Made by a program: the position numbers and the translations under genes. Positions 46,297-54,552 of a DNA stretch of 63,626 nucleotides are shown one piece after another. Within the stretch, counting starts at the first letter, position 1. Every line of letters starts with the position of its first letter. The stretch is from a bacterium (lineage in GTDB: Bacteria; SZUA-79; Acidulodesulfobacterales; Acidulodesulfobacteraceae). Below the pieces are notes generated by a model that was not told the origin of the DNA, did no database searches, and saw only the letters and a program-made list of their open reading frames with translations. The DNA lies in the NCBI GenBank assembly GCA_021845685.1, contig JAJZVN010000001.1:164573-228198 (forward strand), given 5' to 3'.

Positions 46297-46886
46297 TTAT
46301 AAAAATAAATCTCAATAAAAAACAAAAATCAAAAAAAATTAAAGTGCATATTGAAAAAAGTAACATTATTTCTTTTATTCCTTATGTAATAGTTCCAATA
46401 GCAGCCGCCGTCGCAGTAATTTATCTTATGCACTCTTTTGTGCAAAATAAAATAAATAATGTTATGAATAATATTTCCTCATACAATTCAAAAATTTCTG
46501 TTTTAATGCCTAAAGTTCAAAAGGTAGTTGAAATTAGAAAAGTGCAAAATCAGATGTTACAAAAAATTAATATAATAAAGACTTTAAAAAAGGAACAGCA
46601 AGGTCCAATAGGCTATACTTTTTCTCTTACAAGCGCTATACCGAAATTTGCATGGTTAAGCTCTTTAAAATCCGATAAGGGAAATATTAGCATTAGCGGA
46701 GTTGCATTGGATGGTCAGGTTGTATCAATGTTTATGAAAAAAATAAAAAAAACAGGTTTTTTCCATTCTATAAATTTAATACAAACTGCGGAAACTAAAA
46801 AACAAGATTTAAAGCTTCAAAATTTTAGTCTTACGATGGAAAGCAAATATAAAAAACCTAAACCTAAAAATATAATAAAAAAATAG
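46293..46886 (+). CDS. pilN: Type IV pilus inner-membrane protein PilN
   Basis: This bitopic protein has a short basic cytoplasmic start that begins IIKINLN (the PilM-binding INLLP-like site), one membrane helix (about 27-47) and a periplasmic coiled coil plus ferredoxin-like fold (SSLKSDKGNISISGVALDG). The 197-residue length fits. Confidence 0.9.
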   Translation: MIIKINLNKKQKSKKIKVHIEKSNIISFIPYVIVPIAAAVAVIYLMHSFVQNKINNVMNNISSYNSKISVLMPKVQKVVEIRKVQNQMLQKINIIKTLKKEQQGPIGYTFSLTSAIPKFAWLSSLKSDKGNISISGVALDGQVVSMFMKKIKKTGFFHSINLIQTAETKKQDLKLQNFSLTMESKYKKPKPKNIIKK

Positions 46887-46911
46887 ATTGTAAAACTGCA
46901 TTAAGACTATT

Positions 46912-48009
46912 ATGAATTTAAATATGAAAAGTATAAATTTTAAAAATCAGATATTCATAGGAGTAGTTATAGGCGCGGTTATTTTTATTGCTATTATAGC
47001 AATATATTATTTTATGTTTTTCACAGCTTTACAGACCTCTTTAAACCAAAAGCAGTCTTCGCTTAATATCGTTAAAACAAGATACACTTCGTATCTATCG
47101 GAAGTCAGAGCTTACCCTGCTTTAGTAAAAAAACAGAAAAAACTTGGTATAGAATTCTTAAGTTTATTAACCGAACTCCCGTCAAAAAAGAATATACCGG
47201 GTCTTTTAATGCAGGTTTCAAATTATGCTAAAGCGCTGCATTTGAATTTAGATATGTTTAAACCGGGTAATGTTGCGCCTAAAAGTTTTTATGAAGAAGT
47301 TCCTTTTTCAATGAATATTAGCGGTTCTTTTTTTAATGTTTATAAGTTTTTTTATAAACTTGCCGATATGAACAGAATTGTTGACGTTCATAATGTGTCT
47401 ATAGTGGGAAATTCTTCAAAAAATCATCAAGTCGCCGCGAGTTTTGAAGGCACTACTTTTTCATTTATAGGAGCTTTGCCGAATTTTACAGCAGACAAAA
47501 TAAAATACGATAAAAATATAAAATATAAAATTAAATCTAAAATATCGCCGATGCCGGCTGCCAATAAATTAAAATACAAATATAAAAATAATACAAACGA
47601 TAATAATAAGATAAATAGAAATAAAAATAGCAATAAACAAAAAATAAAAAAGTTGGAATATAAGAGTTTAAATATAAATCCATATCCGTATAATTTATTA
47701 AGAAATCCGTTCAGAACATTTTTATATACTCAAAAACCTAATATGTCGTTTAAGTACGGAGAAATCCCTCTTCTTCAATATAGTTTGTCGTCTCTTCATA
47801 TTGTAGGTATAATGGAAAGAAACGGGAAATATTTTGCTATGGTTTCAACCCCGAACGGAAGATCTTACATAGTAACCGCAGGTTCTATTATGGGAGTTAA
47901 TAGGGCAAGAATAATAAATATTACAAATAATTCAATAGTTTTAACCGAAAAAACATATAATCAACTAGGGCAAACGCATGTTATTAATTATGTAATGAGT
48001 ATGAAATAA
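46912..48009 (+). CDS. Fused PilO-PilP alignment protein
   Basis: The N-terminal part (about 1-200) is PilO: one membrane helix near 14-36, a coiled coil and a ferredoxin-like domain with LPSKKNIPGLLMQVSNYAK and FFNVYKFFYKLADMNRIV. A Lys/Asn-rich linker (about 205-255) leads to a PilP-like beta domain: RNPFRTF, YGEIPLLQYSLSSLHIVGIM and YIVTAGSIMGVNRARI. No separate pilP lies before pilQ, so the pilot function is probably carried by this fusion of 365 residues. Confidence 0.85.
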   Translation: MNLNMKSINFKNQIFIGVVIGAVIFIAIIAIYYFMFFTALQTSLNQKQSSLNIVKTRYTSYLSEVRAYPALVKKQKKLGIEFLSLLTELPSKKNIPGLLMQVSNYAKALHLNLDMFKPGNVAPKSFYEEVPFSMNISGSFFNVYKFFYKLADMNRIVDVHNVSIVGNSSKNHQVAASFEGTTFSFIGALPNFTADKIKYDKNIKYKIKSKISPMPAANKLKYKYKNNTNDNNKINRNKNSNKQKIKKLEYKSLNINPYPYNLLRNPFRTFLYTQKPNMSFKYGEIPLLQYSLSSLHIVGIMERNGKYFAMVSTPNGRSYIVTAGSIMGVNRARIINITNNSIVLTEKTYNQLGQTHVINYVMSMK

Positions 48010-48057
48010 AATAATGTCAAGTGCAATTTAAAAGTGCATGTAACAATATAAAATAAA

Positions 48058-48214
48058 TTAACCCGACTTCACCATAATTAACAGCAGCATATTGATATTA
48101 CTATATTTATGGGGGCAATAAAAATGTCTATGGAGACTATAAAATAAAAAATAAAATGCAACAATATCAATAGGTTATAATTTTATAATAATAAAAACGA
48201 TGAAGTTGGGTTAT
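48058..48214. repeat. MITE-like palindromic element before pilQ
   Basis: TTAACCCGACTTCA at the left and TGAAGTTGGGTTAT at the right are inverted repeats with two mismatches, enclosing 157 bp. An inner inverted pair (TATTGATATT and AATATCAATA) adds symmetry. It is unrelated to families A and B, and splits pilOP from pilQ. Confidence 0.6.
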
Positions 48215-48314
48215 GAAATATAAAAAAAAATTTGAAATAAAATAAGAAATAATATTTATATATTAGTTTATATATTTATATTCTATACATTTATATCGGG
48301 GAGCCGGAGGAAAA

Positions 48315-49757
48315 ATGAATAAAAAAAGCATAGATAAAATCATAAGAATTATAAAGGTTATAAAAAAACAGAAAAATAAAAACAACTTCATTTTACCTTT
48401 TACGGTAGTTTTTTTGGCTATGTTTTTAATATTTTTTTCACTTCAAACAAATTCATTTGCAAATACGGTCTTTGCATCAAAAAATTCAAAACAGGCTAAT
48501 TCAAAACATGTTAGAAAGTTATTCGTTGACCCCACGACAATGAATGTTAGCTTTGATTTTCAAAATGCCAGCTTAGTAGACGTTATACGAATGATTGCAA
48601 AAGTTTCAAATATGAATGTTTTGATAGGCTCTAATGTAAAAGGCACAGTAACAATGAAGATGCACAATGTTCCCTTGAAAGACGTATTTTCTGTTATATT
48701 GGACGCATACGGGCTGGGAATAGTTAAAAAAGACGGCATATATTATATTAATTCATCAAGTTCTATCGCCTCCGTTATTTCTGCTCAAAAAAAAGCAAAG
48801 GCAATATCAGGACCTAAAATAACTAAAGTTATTCCCGTGAATTATGTCAGCGTCGCAGGTTTAATGTCAAAAGTAAAAACAGTGTTGAGTCCTGAAGGCA
48901 CGGTGATGGTTGATAAATCAATGCATGCGCTTATTGTGACAGATATTAGAAAAAATGTTATAAAGGCTGAAAATCTTGTAAAAGAACTTGACAGAAGAAC
49001 TCCTGAAGTTGAAATTGTCGCTAAGATGGTTGAAGTTAGCCGGTCATATACTACACAATTAGGAATTAACTGGGAAGGAGGCTATGGTGCCGCCGCTCCT
49101 ACAAATACAGATATGGCGGCTTCTCCTAATTATTTTGCGGGGCAGTTAGCAGGTACTCCTTCAGGTCCAGGTTTAATAGCTCCTACGGCAGGAGTGCCGA
49201 AAATTACTACTCCTTCCCCGGGAACTTTTTCTGTCGGAATAGTTAACCAATACGCAAGCATTACCGCAACATTGGAAGCATTGGAGAGTTTAGCCAAAGC
49301 TAAAGATGTGGCATCGCCGAAAGTTGTCGTTCTTAACAATCAAACCGCAACTATTGCAAAAGGCGAGACGTTATATTTGCCTTCCGTTGCAGGTGTTGGA
49401 GCAGTTGCGGCTCCTCAGGCAATAACAGCGCAGATTTCTCTTTCAATAACGCCGCATATTATGTCAAACGGCAGCGTTAAGCTAACTATTAACTCTTCAA
49501 ATGATTCTGTTGCGCCTCCCGTATCCGGAGCTCAGGCGACTTTAGACACGGAAAGCGCAAATTCTACCGTCATAGTTAATAATAATAACACGGTAGTAAT
49601 AGGCGGAGTTTACGAGATGAGCAAAAACATCTCTACAAGCGGCATACCCGGGCTTATGAATATTCCGCTATTAGGGTGGCTGTTCAAATCAAGGAATATT
49701 AGTTATTCAAAAGATCAATTATTAATTTTTATTACTCCGAGGATTATTAATAACTGA
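48315..49757 (+). CDS. pilQ: Type IV pilus secretin PilQ, short form
   Basis: This is the outer-membrane channel of the pilus. A signal helix (about 27-50) is followed by an STN/N0-type domain (VSFDFQNASLVDVIRMIAKVS), a secretin N1 domain (KVIPVNYVSVAGLMSKVKT) and the secretin core ending in DTESANSTVIVNNNNTVVIGG and GWLFKSRNISYSKDQLLIFI. At 480 residues it lacks the peptidoglycan-binding AMIN domains of longer PilQ proteins. GGAGCCGGAGG precedes the ATG. Confidence 0.92.
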   Translation: MNKKSIDKIIRIIKVIKKQKNKNNFILPFTVVFLAMFLIFFSLQTNSFANTVFASKNSKQANSKHVRKLFVDPTTMNVSFDFQNASLVDVIRMIAKVSNMNVLIGSNVKGTVTMKMHNVPLKDVFSVILDAYGLGIVKKDGIYYINSSSSIASVISAQKKAKAISGPKITKVIPVNYVSVAGLMSKVKTVLSPEGTVMVDKSMHALIVTDIRKNVIKAENLVKELDRRTPEVEIVAKMVEVSRSYTTQLGINWEGGYGAAAPTNTDMAASPNYFAGQLAGTPSGPGLIAPTAGVPKITTPSPGTFSVGIVNQYASITATLEALESLAKAKDVASPKVVVLNNQTATIAKGETLYLPSVAGVGAVAAPQAITAQISLSITPHIMSNGSVKLTINSSNDSVAPPVSGAQATLDTESANSTVIVNNNNTVVIGGVYEMSKNISTSGIPGLMNIPLLGWLFKSRNISYSKDQLLIFITPRIINN

Positions 49758-49775
49758 GCTATTTCTGTTTTGCGC

Positions 49776-49819
49776 TTGATTTTATACTCCATTTGCATTA
49801 TACTATTAAATAAATAGTA
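49776..49819 (+). promoter_or_regulatory. Promoter and operator of the RelB-YafQ module
   Basis: TTGATT (49776-49781), a 17-nt spacer and TATACT (49799-49804) form the promoter. The perfect inverted repeat TACTATTAAATAAATAGTA (49801-49819) overlaps the -10 element, as expected for toxin-antitoxin autoregulation. Confidence 0.65.
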
Positions 49820-49847
49820 AACAATAAATAAAGAGGTGGATTTTTAA

Positions 49848-50102
49848 ATGAAAAGGCAGACAAGCGTCAGGATAGATAATGAATTCTATAACGATTCAAA
49901 AGAGGTATTCGATGCATTAGGATTAAGTTTTGGAGATGCCGTTAATTTATTTTTAGCTGTTGTTTCCATTGAGAAAAAAATTCCGTTCGAGTTAGCATTA
50001 CCTTCCGATGATGTCAAAAAACGAATCAAAAACATAGAAAACGATATAAATACCGAAACATACAAAACTGCGAACGATCTATTTAAAGAGCTTGGCATAT
50101 AG
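49848..50102 (+). CDS. RelB/DinJ-family antitoxin
   Basis: This 84-residue ribbon-helix-helix protein starts QTSVRIDNEFYNDSKEVFDALGLSFGDAVNLFL, as in DinJ. The C-terminal tail would wrap the toxin. GAGGTGG precedes the ATG. It is 17 nt upstream of a YafQ-type toxin. Confidence 0.9.
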   Translation: MKRQTSVRIDNEFYNDSKEVFDALGLSFGDAVNLFLAVVSIEKKIPFELALPSDDVKKRIKNIENDINTETYKTANDLFKELGI

Positions 50103-50119
50103 CGCATTTTTGACGATAA

Positions 50120-50416
50120 ATGTTAAAAATAAAAATTGAAAAACATTATAAAAAGGATGTAGAAAGAGATAAACTTAGCGGTAAATATTCAAAATTAGAT
50201 TTCAGTATCCTTAAAAATATAATTATTAATCTGCAGGAAGAAAAGGCTATAGATTTAATATATAAAAGGCATAATTTAAAAGGCAATTTTAACGGTTATG
50301 AAACAATTCATATAAAAAACGACTGGTTATTAATTTTTAAAATAGATAAAGAATCCCAAACCCTCTATCTTGTAGCATTAGGAACTCATAATCAGGTCTT
50401 TAAGAAATTATATTAA
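50120..50416 (+). CDS. YafQ-family mRNA interferase toxin
   Basis: This 98-residue RelE-fold ribonuclease keeps every YafQ catalytic position: His51, His64, Asp68-Trp69 (KNDWLLIF), His90 and Phe94 (GTHNQVF). It should cleave mRNA on the ribosome. The folE2 start follows 9 nt after its stop, so folE2 may be read from the toxin-antitoxin promoter. Confidence 0.92.
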   Translation: MLKIKIEKHYKKDVERDKLSGKYSKLDFSILKNIIINLQEEKAIDLIYKRHNLKGNFNGYETIHIKNDWLLIFKIDKESQTLYLVALGTHNQVFKKLY

Positions 50417-50425
50417 TTCAATTTA

Positions 50426-51382
50426 ATGTTGACAGATGTTCAAAATTCAAAAGATAAAAGAGGAATAGCCATAGATAAAGTTGGAATCAAAAACCTTCAT
50501 TATCCTATTTCCGTCCTTGATAAAAAAAAATCTTTACAACACACAGTCGCCGATATAAATATGTATGTTGACCTTCCCCATTACTTTAAAGGGACGCATA
50601 TGAGCCGTTTCCTCGAAGTTTTAAACGAACACAGAGGAGAGATAAGCATAGTTAGCTTTCCTGATATTTTAAGAAAAATTAAAAAAGTTTTAAATGCAGG
50701 GTCAGCTTCCGTAGAAATAGAATTTCCTTATTTTATCGAAAAAACAGCCCCTGTGAGCGGGAAAAAAAGTTTGATGGAATATATTTGCAGTTATAAAGGT
50801 ACAATTAAAGGCAAAAATAATAGCAATTCCGAAGGACACAGGAATAAAGATTGCATAATAAATGATATTTATACTGATACGGATAAAGATAAAGCCGAGT
50901 CGGCGGATAATGGCAGTAAAAAAAAGGGGGGACAGATTTTAAATCTATTACCCTTTAGTTCTTTTAGTTCCGAATGTTCCGAAGAAGAAAGCATTATTAT
51001 AATAGGCATCAAAGTACCTATAAATACTCTCTGTCCATGTTCTAAAGAAATATCTAAATACGGCGCGCATAATCAAAGAGGGGTCGTTTCAGTTTCGCTT
51101 AAATTTTCCAAGCTAATATGGTTCGAGGATATAATAAACGATGTGGAATCGTGTGCGAGCGCTCCTATATATTCTCTCTTAAAAAGAGCGGACGAAAGGT
51201 TTTTGACCGAACATGCTTATGAAAATCCTATGTTTGTAGAGGATATAGTAAGGTGCGTGGCAGATATATTAAAGAAAAATAAGAATATAAAATGGTTCAG
51301 GGTTGAAGCTGAAAACTTTGAAAGTATTCATAATCATAACGCTTACGCAATGACGGAAAGCGGGTTCCAAAATTGCCGTTAA
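50426..51382 (+). CDS. folE2: GTP cyclohydrolase FolE2 (type IB)
   Basis: This is the metal-flexible GTP cyclohydrolase of folate synthesis. The motif INTLCPCSKEISKYGAHNQRG contains the catalytic Cys. It begins with DVQNSKDKRGIAIDKVGI. The 318-residue length is about 50 above the norm because of an Asn/Asp/Lys-rich insertion at about 130-175. It directly follows the YafQ gene. Confidence 0.93.
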   Translation: MLTDVQNSKDKRGIAIDKVGIKNLHYPISVLDKKKSLQHTVADINMYVDLPHYFKGTHMSRFLEVLNEHRGEISIVSFPDILRKIKKVLNAGSASVEIEFPYFIEKTAPVSGKKSLMEYICSYKGTIKGKNNSNSEGHRNKDCIINDIYTDTDKDKAESADNGSKKKGGQILNLLPFSSFSSECSEEESIIIIGIKVPINTLCPCSKEISKYGAHNQRGVVSVSLKFSKLIWFEDIINDVESCASAPIYSLLKRADERFLTEHAYENPMFVEDIVRCVADILKKNKNIKWFRVEAENFESIHNHNAYAMTESGFQNCR

Positions 51383-51523
51383 AGATTAAATTATAAAATA
51401 TTAATTATAAATTATTCATATATGAATGAAATAACTTTATAATGCGTATATAAAAGTTAAATTATTAAGCTATAAATTATAATTTTAAATTACAAAACAA
51501 TATATTTAATATAATATATTAAT

Positions 51524-51686
51524 TTAAATCACCGTTAGAAATTATTAAAACTGATTCAGCATATGATAAATACTGGATTCCCGCTTTTGCGGGAATGACA
51601 CCAAATAGGTTAAAATTTTAAACCTTCTCAAAGTCATTCCTGCATTGGCAGGAATCCAGAAAAAGAAATTTCTAACGGTGATTTAA
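51524..51686. repeat. Family B palindromic element, copy 6
   Basis: This 163-bp copy has perfect 20-bp terminal inverted repeats and two well-formed inner hairpins (CCCGCTTTTGCGGG and CCTGCATTGGCAGG). It ends 44 nt before aroC. Confidence 0.92.
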
Positions 51687-51730
51687 GGTATTAAATGGAT
51701 TTAAAAATTTTTATAAGAGGATAATAAAAT

Positions 51731-52900
51731 ATGCTAAGGTTTATGACGGCTGGCGAATCTCACGGAAAAGGGCTTGTCACGATAATAGATAACTTTCCTG
51801 CAGGTTTAAAAATAGATGAATATTTTATAAATGAAAAGTTAGCCTTGAGGCAATCGGGCTATGGAAGAGGCGCAAGGCAAAAGATAGAAACCGATAAAAT
51901 AGAGTTTATTTCAGGCGTAAGAGGCGGATTGACGACAGGTTCGCCCATCTCGTTTTTCATAAAAAATAAAGACTATGAAAACTGGTTAGAAAGAATGGAT
52001 GTTTATAAGCCTGTTCCTGAAGATAGCAAAATTCACATTCCGAGACCGGGACATGCTGATTTTGCAGGTTCTATAAAATATAATCTTGATGATATAAGAA
52101 ATGTTTTAGAACGTTCAAGCGCCAGAGAAACTGCTTCAAGGGTCGCAGTAGGAGCTATATGTGAGATACTTCTGAGAGAATTCGGTATAGAGTTTTCATC
52201 GGCTGTGTTAAGCATAGGCGGAGACATAGCGGAAGCGGATTTTAATTTATTCGACGAAAAAATTTTAAACAACATTAAGAACTCAGATTTAAGAATACCT
52301 TTTCCCGATAAAGAGCAGGGTATAAAATCCCTGATAGATGAATTGAAAAAAGAAGGTGACTCGGCAGGCGGGGTTATTATAGTGCAGGTCAAAAACGCTC
52401 CTATAGGTCTTGGAAGCTTTACCCAATGGGACGAAAAGTTAGATGCGCATATTGCGATGTCTATGATGAGCATACAAGCGATTAAAAGCGTAGAAATAGG
52501 CGCAGGCGTAAAGTCAGGTTATATGCGCGGCTCTGATTTTCAGGATTCTATTTATATCAATTCCGGAAAAAAATATTACAGAAAAACCGATAATGCAGGA
52601 GGTATCGAAGGCGGAATGTCAAACGGGGAGATTATTTCCGTTAAGTGCGCAATGAAGCCTATCCCAACGCTTATGAAACCGTATTTAGACACGGTGGATT
52701 TGAGGACCGGCGAACAGGAAAAAGCTTTTCTTGAGAGAAGCGATGTGTGCGCCGTTCCGGCTGCTTCCGTAGTATGCGAAGCTGCTCTCGCATATTCTAT
52801 ATGCCTTTTTTTTCTAAAAAAATTCGGCGGCGACAGCATTGTTGAGATAATACGAAATTACGAAGGTTATAATAAACAGGTTTACGCAGGTTTACAATGA
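51731..52900 (+). CDS. aroC: Chorismate synthase
   Basis: AroC makes chorismate, the last shikimate step, with reduced FMN. It starts RFMTAGESHGKGLVTIIDNFPAG and contains the RPGHADFAGSIKY and RSSARETASRVAVGA signatures and GIEGGMSNGE. The 389-residue length is normal. Its stop overlaps the aroK ATG. Confidence 0.96.
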   Translation: MLRFMTAGESHGKGLVTIIDNFPAGLKIDEYFINEKLALRQSGYGRGARQKIETDKIEFISGVRGGLTTGSPISFFIKNKDYENWLERMDVYKPVPEDSKIHIPRPGHADFAGSIKYNLDDIRNVLERSSARETASRVAVGAICEILLREFGIEFSSAVLSIGGDIAEADFNLFDEKILNNIKNSDLRIPFPDKEQGIKSLIDELKKEGDSAGGVIIVQVKNAPIGLGSFTQWDEKLDAHIAMSMMSIQAIKSVEIGAGVKSGYMRGSDFQDSIYINSGKKYYRKTDNAGGIEGGMSNGEIISVKCAMKPIPTLMKPYLDTVDLRTGEQEKAFLERSDVCAVPAASVVCEAALAYSICLFFLKKFGGDSIVEIIRNYEGYNKQVYAGLQ

Positions 52901-53442
52901 ATAAAAATATTTTTTTAATCGGATTTATGGGTGCAGGAAAAACCAAAATAGGCAAAATTTTATCTAAAAAATTAAATTATAATTTTTTAGATTCGGATGA
53001 AGTAATAGAAAGCAATGAAAAAATGACCATTACCGAATTATTTAATTTGAAAGGCGAAAATTATTTTAGAAATTTAGAAACCGAATTCATTAAAAATTTT
53101 TTGAATATTACTATAAATAAGAATACCGATATGAATAATAAATATACCGTTATTGCTACAGGCGGCGGAATGCCATGTTATAATGATAATATTAAATTGT
53201 TAAAAAATAAAGGCACGGTTGTTTATTTAAAAGCAAGACCTGAAACGGTATATGAAAGGATAAAAGAAGAAAGACATAGACCTGTTTTAGGACAAGCCGG
53301 TTTTTCTATATCGGATATAGAAAATTTATTAAAAAAAAGAGAGCAGTTTTACTGTAAAGCCGATTTAACTATATATACCGACGGAATTTCTCTTGAGGGG
53401 GCTGCTGAAGAAATAAAAATATTTTTAAACGATATGTTTTGA
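52897..53442 (+). CDS. aroK: Shikimate kinase
   Basis: This small P-loop kinase has Walker A GFMGAGKT at 9-16, the shikimate-binding NFLDSDEVIE and the GGGMPCYN motif. The RHRPVL lid segment is present. The 181-residue length is normal, with a short Asn-rich bulge near 70-82. It is translationally coupled to aroC by ATGA overlap. Confidence 0.94.
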   Translation: MNKNIFLIGFMGAGKTKIGKILSKKLNYNFLDSDEVIESNEKMTITELFNLKGENYFRNLETEFIKNFLNITINKNTDMNNKYTVIATGGGMPCYNDNIKLLKNKGTVVYLKARPETVYERIKEERHRPVLGQAGFSISDIENLLKKREQFYCKADLTIYTDGISLEGAAEEIKIFLNDMF

Positions 53443-53478
53443 TAATTTTTCTTTTTTCCACTAAAGAACTAAAATATG

Positions 53479-53514
53479 TTGACGCATTTTTTAATGTATG
53501 ATATATTTATACAT
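53479..53514 (+). promoter_or_regulatory. Promoter and operator of the second toxin-antitoxin module
   Basis: TTGACG (53479-53484), a 17-nt spacer and TATATT (53502-53507) form the promoter. The inverted repeat ATGTAT-N9-ATACAT (53494-53514) covers the -10 element, which fits repression by the antitoxin. Confidence 0.7.
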
Positions 53515-53544
53515 ACTTAATATTATGTATAGAGGAAATACATT

Positions 53545-53796
53545 ATGATAGACATTAAAGAAAAAGCTGTAAGGAAAAATATAACTTTATCGCCTGAAAC
53601 AGACAATGATTTAAAAATGCTTTCTTCTATAGCTATGCTGTCTCAAAGTAAAGTTATAGAAATGCTTATAGAAGAAAAGGCAAAGGATATAAAAAAAAAT
53701 AAAAAACTTGAAGCTCTTATCGGATTGAAAGGATTTGCCACCGGAGTTTTTGGAGAAAAGAAACTTAAAGATTTAAAAGGCGATAACTTTGAGTAA
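53545..53796 (+). CDS. Ribbon-helix-helix type antitoxin of a PIN toxin
   Basis: This 83-residue protein includes KNITLSPETDNDLKMLSSIAMLSQSKVIEMLIEE, a ribbon-helix-helix DNA-binding pattern, and then a Lys-rich tail. It overlaps the PIN gene by 8 nt. GAGGAAAT precedes the ATG. Confidence 0.82.
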   Translation: MIDIKEKAVRKNITLSPETDNDLKMLSSIAMLSQSKVIEMLIEEKAKDIKKNKKLEALIGLKGFATGVFGEKKLKDLKGDNFE

Positions 53797-54208
53797 AATT
53801 TTTATAGATGCTAACGTGCTTATAGATAATTTTGACGGCGAGAGGGAATTTCATGTCCAGAGTTATGAAGCATTGAATTATGCTATAAGAGAAAATATAA
53901 ACATTTACACAAGTTCCGATATAATTACGACTATATACTATGTATTAAAAAAAAGGTTTCCTGATGTCATAGAATATATAAAAAAGCTTTCCGTTATATG
54001 CAATATAGTCGGATTTAACAATAATGACTTAAATAAAGCCGTATATCTTATAGAAACAGATATAAATAATACTTTTAAAGATTTAGAAGATACCATACAA
54101 TATGTTATAGCACAAAAAATAAATTGCGATTTAATAATTTCTAACGATAAAAATTTCCCTCAAAAAGATATAAAGGTTGTTTCTTCCATAAAATTTATAG
54201 AAAAATAA
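53789..54208 (+). CDS. PIN-domain (VapC-like) ribonuclease toxin
   Basis: This 139-residue PIN protein starts KIFIDANVLID (first Asp at residue 7) and has FKDLEDTIQYVIA and IISNDKNF for the later acidic residues; the second acidic position is less obvious. Start is TTG, overlapping the antitoxin by 8 nt, with AAAAGGCGAT upstream. It is a probable RNA-cleaving toxin. Confidence 0.85.
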   Translation: MSKIFIDANVLIDNFDGEREFHVQSYEALNYAIRENINIYTSSDIITTIYYVLKKRFPDVIEYIKKLSVICNIVGFNNNDLNKAVYLIETDINNTFKDLEDTIQYVIAQKINCDLIISNDKNFPQKDIKVVSSIKFIEK

Positions 54209-54509
54209 TTTAAAAATATAAATAAAAATATTAAAGTTTTATTTCATTAATGACGATACTTAAGTAAAGAGATGATAATATAAATATTGAAATAAGAAAT
54301 TAAAATTATTTTATATTTTATTGTCTTAATTTTTTATTCTATTTAATTTAATTATAATTTAATTTTGCGTTATAAGTTTTTTTAAATTTAAAAAAGGAGG
54401 TAAGTAATAAAAAAATAATTACGGTAATTTTTTTTAAAGCAGTTGTTTTAAATTATTAATTAGCAAAAAAATGTATCAAAAAAATTAATGTATTTTAAAA
54501 AATAAAACA

Positions 54510-54527
54510 CCGGCTAAGGAAGGCCGG
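54510..54527 (+). promoter_or_regulatory. Leader hairpin of flagellin mRNA with GGA in the loop
   Basis: CCGGC pairs with GCCGG around the loop TAAGGAAG. A second GGA lies in the ribosome site (ACGGAGGA) 12 nt later, and an unused AGGAGG sits upstream at 54395-54400. GGA in a loop plus GGA at the ribosome site is the layout of CsrA-controlled leaders such as hag of Bacillus. No csrA or fliW gene is in the window. Confidence 0.5.
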
Positions 54528-54552
54528 ATAATTTATCACGGAGGATAAAAAA

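Noticed and set aside
54361-54552. Sigma-28 promoter for flagellin
   Set aside because: The best candidate (around GCGTTATAA at 54367) matches only ATAA of the -10 consensus and lacks a proper -35.
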